Assembly (NCBI RefSeq): GCF_002288925.2
Contig: NW_022098069.1
Span: forward strand, 71,849,660 to 71,913,659
Length of the DNA: 64,000 nucleotides
Source: Delphinapterus leucas
Taxonomy: Eukaryota; Chordata; Mammalia; Artiodactyla; Monodontidae
Reading direction: 5' to 3'
The notes beneath the pieces were generated by a model. The model saw only the letters and a program-made list of their open reading frames with translations. It was not told the origin of the DNA and searched no databases. Numbering within the stretch: position 1 is the first letter of the stretch; each line of letters opens with the position of its first letter. Positions 59,440-64,000 of this stretch are shown in pieces. Position numbers and translations under genes: made by a program.

Positions 59440-62400
59440 CCCGGTTGAGAGGAGTGGTTATTCCTCCTCCCATTGTATGGTATCTGGATATTTTCACTTT
59501 TTGGCTATTACAGATGAAGGTACTATGAACATTCATGTCTAAATTTTTGTGTGAACCTAAGTTTGCAACTCTTTGGGATAATTTCAGAGAATGAAATTGC
59601 TGGATCATATGGTAATTTCATGTTTCATTTTATAAAAAAAAAAAAACTGTTTTCTGGATTGGCTGTACCATTTTACATTCTACCAGCAATGTATGAGTGA
59701 TCCAGTTTCTCTGCAGTGTCATCAACATGTATTGTTGTCACTCTTTATTTTAGCCTTTGTGATAGGCATGTAGAGACAGCTTATTGTGGCTTTAATTTGC
59801 ATTTGCCAAATAGATAATATAGTTGAACATCATTTCCTGAGTTTATCTGCCATCTGCATATCCTCCTCATTGAAATGAAAAGTTTATCTCTTTACCCATT
59901 TCTAAATAGGTTGTTTTTTTACTGTTTAGTTTTAAGAGTTCTTTATATATTCTAGAAACTAGTTCTTGGTCTAATATGAAGTTTGAAAATATTTTCTCCC
60001 AGTCAGTAACTTGACTTATCATGCTCTTAACAGTCTTTTGCAAAGTAGAAGTTTTTAATTCTGACAAAGCCCAATTTATCAGTATTCCCTTTCGTGGATC
60101 GTGCCTTTTGTTCAAGTCTAAGAACTCTTTGCTTAGCTTCATATATTGAAATTTTTCTCATATTTTTCTAAAATATTTATAGTTTTATTTTTAAGCCTAC
60201 AAACCATTTTGAGTTAACTCTTATGTAATATGTGAGATTTAGTCCAAGGTCTTTTTTAATTTTTGTTTTTTGTTTGTTTTTGGTCTACAGATACCTAATT
60301 GCAACAGCATCATGTGTTGAAAAGGCTCTCTTTCTTCCATTGAATTCCTTTTAAACCTTTGTGAAATATCAGTTGGAAATATTTGTGTGGGCCTGATTCT
60401 GGGTTACATATATTTTTACCATTAATCTTTGTGTCTGTCTTTCCACCGGTAACAAACTAACATGACTAACGTAGCTATATAATTAAGACTTAATATCAGG
60501 TAGAGCGATAAGAGATTGTTTTAGCTGCTCTAGGACTTGTGCCTTTACATGTACATGTTAGAAGAAATTTGTCTATGTCTACAAGAATCCTTGTTGAAAT
60601 GTTGATAGGAATTATAGTTACCCTTAATATCAATTTGAGAAGAATTGATATATTCAATGTATTTAGTCTTCCAACTCATGAACATAGTATATCAGTCTGT
60701 TTAGACCTTCTTTGATTTCCTTCATAAGCATTTTATTTTTGGCAGCATATAGATCCTACACATATTCTGTTAACTTTATAGGTACACCCTTTTATTTGTA
60801 GCAGTTTTAAATGGTGTTGTGTTTCTTTTCTTTTCTTTTTTTGGTTCCACATGTTCACCGTTAGTATATAAAAATGTGATTTAATTTTTTGCATTGATCT
60901 TATATTTGTGACTTTGTCAAATTCATTTATTAGTCTTAGCAGTTTTGTTGTAGATCCTTGGGATTTTCTATGCAGACAATCATGTCATCTTCAAATAGTG
61001 AAAATTTTATTTCTTTTTAATCTGTAGGATTTTTTTCTTGCCCTTTTACAGTGGTTAGAACGCCTAGTACTGTCTTGAATAGGATGGTGAGAACGGACTT
61101 TATTGCTTTGTTCCTGATCTTTGGGAAATAATTTAGTCTTTTGCCACTAATCTGATGTTAGCTGTAATAGTTTCGTAGATGGTTTATGTCAAATTGAGGT
61201 AGTTTGTCCTTGTTCTTAAACTTGCTGAAACTTTAGTTTTCTCATGAATACATGTTAAATTTTGTTAAATGCCTTTTCTGTATCCATGGATATGATGATA
61301 CCATTTTTTTCTTATGTACCCTGTTAATATGGTGGATTGCATTATTTGATTTTCTAATATTGATCCAGCTTTCCATAACAGAATTAAATCCTATTTTCTC
61401 ATGTGTATAGTTATATTTATACATTGTTGGTTTTTATTTTCTCATATTTTTTTCTGGATTTTTGTGTCTAAGTTTATGCAAGATATTGGCCCATAGTTTT
61501 CTTCATTTTGTACTGTCTTTCTCTAATTTTGTTATCGATATAATACTACCCCAATAAAAATTAGTTAAGAAGTATTCCTTTCTCTTCTATTTTCTAGGAA
61601 AGAGTGTGTAAAATTGACACTCTTTTGAATGATAAATTCTGCAGTGAGGCCAACTGGGTCTGGTATTATTATTTTGAAATTTTAAAATTACAAATTCAAT
61701 TTCTTTAATGATTACAGGATGACTCAGGTTATTTATATCATCTTGGGTGAGTTTTGCTAATTAGTATTATTTTAGGAAGTTGTCAAATGTATGAACAAAT
61801 AATTGTTCAATGTATTCCCTTACAATTCTTTTAATGGTTGCAAAATCTGCAGTGATATTCCCTGATTTTTTCCTCATATTTGTGGTTTGTGTCATCTGTC
61901 TTTTTATCTTAACAGTCTTGTTAGAGGTATGTTATTTTTATTGATTTTTTTTTAAAGAACCAACTTCTGGTTTCACTGATTTTTCTTTACTGTTTTCCTG
62001 TCTTCAATTTCATTGATTTCTGCTCTTATTTGTACTATTATTATCCTTCCACTTACTTTGGGTTTCTTTTCTTGACCTAATTTAGTGTCAAAGGAATTTA
62101 AATTATTGATTAGAAACTTTTCTTTTCTAATATAATATAAGCATTTAGTGCTAAATATTTTCCTCTTATTACTGCTTTAGTTGCATCCACAAATATTTGA
62201 TATATAATATTGTTATTTTCATTCAAATTTATGTATACAATTTTATTTCCTTTGAGACATATTCTTTGATGTATGGATTGTTTAGAAGCATGTTGTTTAG
62301 ATTCCAAGTGTTTAGAATTTTTGCTGTTATTTATCCTGTTTGCTTACATTTCCCTGTTTTATTTCTATTATTGATTTCTAGTTTGGTTTCATTATGATCA

Positions 62401-64000
62401 TAGAATATAGTGTGATGTGTGGGGTTAAAGAGAGCAGTGTCTTTCACCAGAATTCCATGAGCAATTCTATGGCCATCATGGGTACAGAATCTCCAGGAGG
62501 CATAAGAGGAGGTTGCAAAAGCCTCTATATAAAGGACTCTAAGGGGGATGCTAGTGGGAGTGCTATTTTTATTGCTATTTGGACAGATTCTAGAGACTTC
62601 TGTTCTAGGAAATCCTATTTAAAGTGGTCTGATTTGTAATAGCCTATATGGGCTTAAGTAAAATTTGTAAATGAGGAATATGTTTCCAAGATCCAAATAG
62701 ACTTGAAATATGTTGGGTTTGTTTCAACATTGTGAATGCTGATAGGGTAAATAGCTGTTTCTTGACAGTATCAAAGATAGAGTGGCCCTTGATAAACCAA
62801 AAAATTAAGGTGGTGAGGCTTCTTCCATGTGTGGGGCAATGATCCATCCCTTTATGTGAGCTCCTTTGTTACTATTTGTATGTCCTGAATAAGTGTATCA
62901 AATAAGTCTTCTCGGAGGAGGATACCATCAATGAAATATTATACCTGTGTTCTGGATAAAGTTGGATGTGGTTAAGATACTACCTGCAATGCAGTTGTGA
63001 AGACAGTTTATTAAGGCTGGTGAGATACTGTATTGAGTCAGACTCTTTATTATAAGATCCATTTACTCTTCCAACTTTAAATATAATGGTCTCACTTATT
63101 CTCTCTACATATATCTAGCAACATAATAGATGTAATTTTTGCTTTAATCGTCAAATACAATTTAAGAACCTCCTGAAAAGTTTATTACGCATAGTTTCAC
63201 CCATTTTGTTTCTCATTATTTCCTAAAGTTCCAATCCTTTTTCTGTTATTGTCTTATTTGTTTGGAGAGTCTCAGTTGGCTGTTCTTTAAGAGTAGGTAT
63301 GTGATTGGTGAAATTTTTAGTTTTTCTTGACTTGCAAATATCCTTATTTTCCCTTTAACCCTAAAGGATATTTTAACAGAATATAGAATTCACAGTGTAC
63401 AATTATTTTTCTTTCAGGACTTGAAAAATGTTTATGCTCACCCTTCCAACCTCCATGAGTTTTAATGAGGGATTCTTTTACATCCACTTTGTTCTGCTAT
63501 TAATAATACACTAATGTTTTTCCCTGGCAGCTTTCAAGATTTTAACTTTAGCTTTAAAGATTTTCTTTAGTTTTCAGAAATTTAATTATGATGTGTTTTT
63601 GTGTGAACATTTTGGTATTTATTCTACTTGTGGGTCACTTAACTTCTGAAATATATAAGTTTACAGCTTTCACCAAATTTGAGAAATTTTCAGCTATCAT
63701 TTTTTTGAATGCTTTTCATGCTTACATCCTTTCTCTTTACCTTCTGGGACTCCAAAGATACAGACATTAGCTATTTTGTCATTTCCCCCTGGTCCCAAAG
63801 AGCCTTTTTTCTTTCTTTTTTTCCAGTCTATTTTTTTCTGTTTTCAAATTGAATAAATTTTATCGATCTGTCCTCACTTTCACTGATTCTATATCATTTC
63901 CACTCCACTAGTGACATCTTCCAATATAAGTTTTTTATTTAGTTATTGCATTGCTCAGTTCTGTATTTCCTTTTGGCTTATTTTTATAAATTTTAGTTCT
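59440..64000 (-). mobile_element. Old LINE-1 (L1M-like), decayed, split by ERV sequence, runs off the window
   Basis: Antisense ORF2 from its C-terminal end (GAAATTGCTGGATCATATGGTAATTTCATG near 59594) through the RT region (TATGCAGACAATCATGTCATC near 60971; TTGAATAGGATGGTGAGAACGGAC near 61075) to about 62404. ORF1/spacer-like sequence runs from about 63060 to the window end (CTTCTGGGACTCCAAAGATACAGACATTAGC near 63742). No long frame survives. Open pieces such as 59867-60142 (LNKRHDPRKGILINWALSEL) are ORF2 relics. Confidence 0.8.
62405..63060 (-). pseudogene. Endogenous retroviral pol fragment (reverse transcriptase / connection region)
   Basis: Between the two halves of the old L1, the minus strand translates piecewise into retroviral RT-like sequence. 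At 62924-62935 the catalytic YxDD motif appears as FIDG, so the second aspartate is lost. The following segment (63-residue scale, 62644-62920) ends in an FGSWKHIPHLQILLKPI-like stretch typical of the RT-RNase H junction of ERV pol. RNase H-side sequence continues to about 62420. Stops and frameshifts break it throughout. No LTR, gag or env was seen next to it. The ERV class was not determined. Confidence 0.7.

Overview
This window is AT-rich nuclear DNA from a mammal, almost certainly a cetacean. Six tRNA-derived SINE copies of the kind that opens gggcttccctggtggcgcag (CHR family of whales, hippos and ruminants) lie here, with LINE-1 3' ends of the cetartiodactyl type and mariner ends of a type common in artiodactyl/cetacean genomes. 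No Bov-B or Bov-tA element was seen, which fits Cetacea better than a ruminant. There is no bacterial-style gene content, CRISPR array, operon or cellular RNA gene.

Layout: 1-5000 holds an LTR-like element and one L1 3' fragment in otherwise unrecognised sequence. 5020-17090 is dominated by LINE-1 on the minus strand: a near-full-length copy with target-site duplications (TSDs) at 5034-11018, missing about 540 bp of its endonuclease region and carrying a mariner arm in ORF1; a SINE; a second, 5'-truncated L1 at 12438-16910; and an L1 3' scrap. 17090-22100 is mostly unrecognised sequence. 22100-26000 is L2-rich. 26650-36850 is a mosaic of CHR SINEs, MIR, L2 and an old L1 that has been hit by a SINE, a younger L1 and a palindromic mariner MITE. 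37000-44190 is mostly unique. 44197-45885 is the main plus-strand L1 fragment. 48955-49644 looks like the last exon and 3' UTR of an unidentified minus-strand gene; it is the only candidate host coding sequence seen. 50722-51931 is an old L1 split by a small L1 with a 5' inversion. 54395-59000 holds an ancient DNA-type repeat, L2, a SINE and an old L1 3' end. 59440-64000 is a decayed old L1 split by a fragment of endogenous retroviral pol.

No convincing new biological system was found. The value of the window lies in its well-resolved nested insertions, for which several exact TSDs can be read directly, and in the candidate terminal exon. Repeat family names were assigned by eye against remembered consensus sequences, not by a database search, so subfamily names are mostly withheld.
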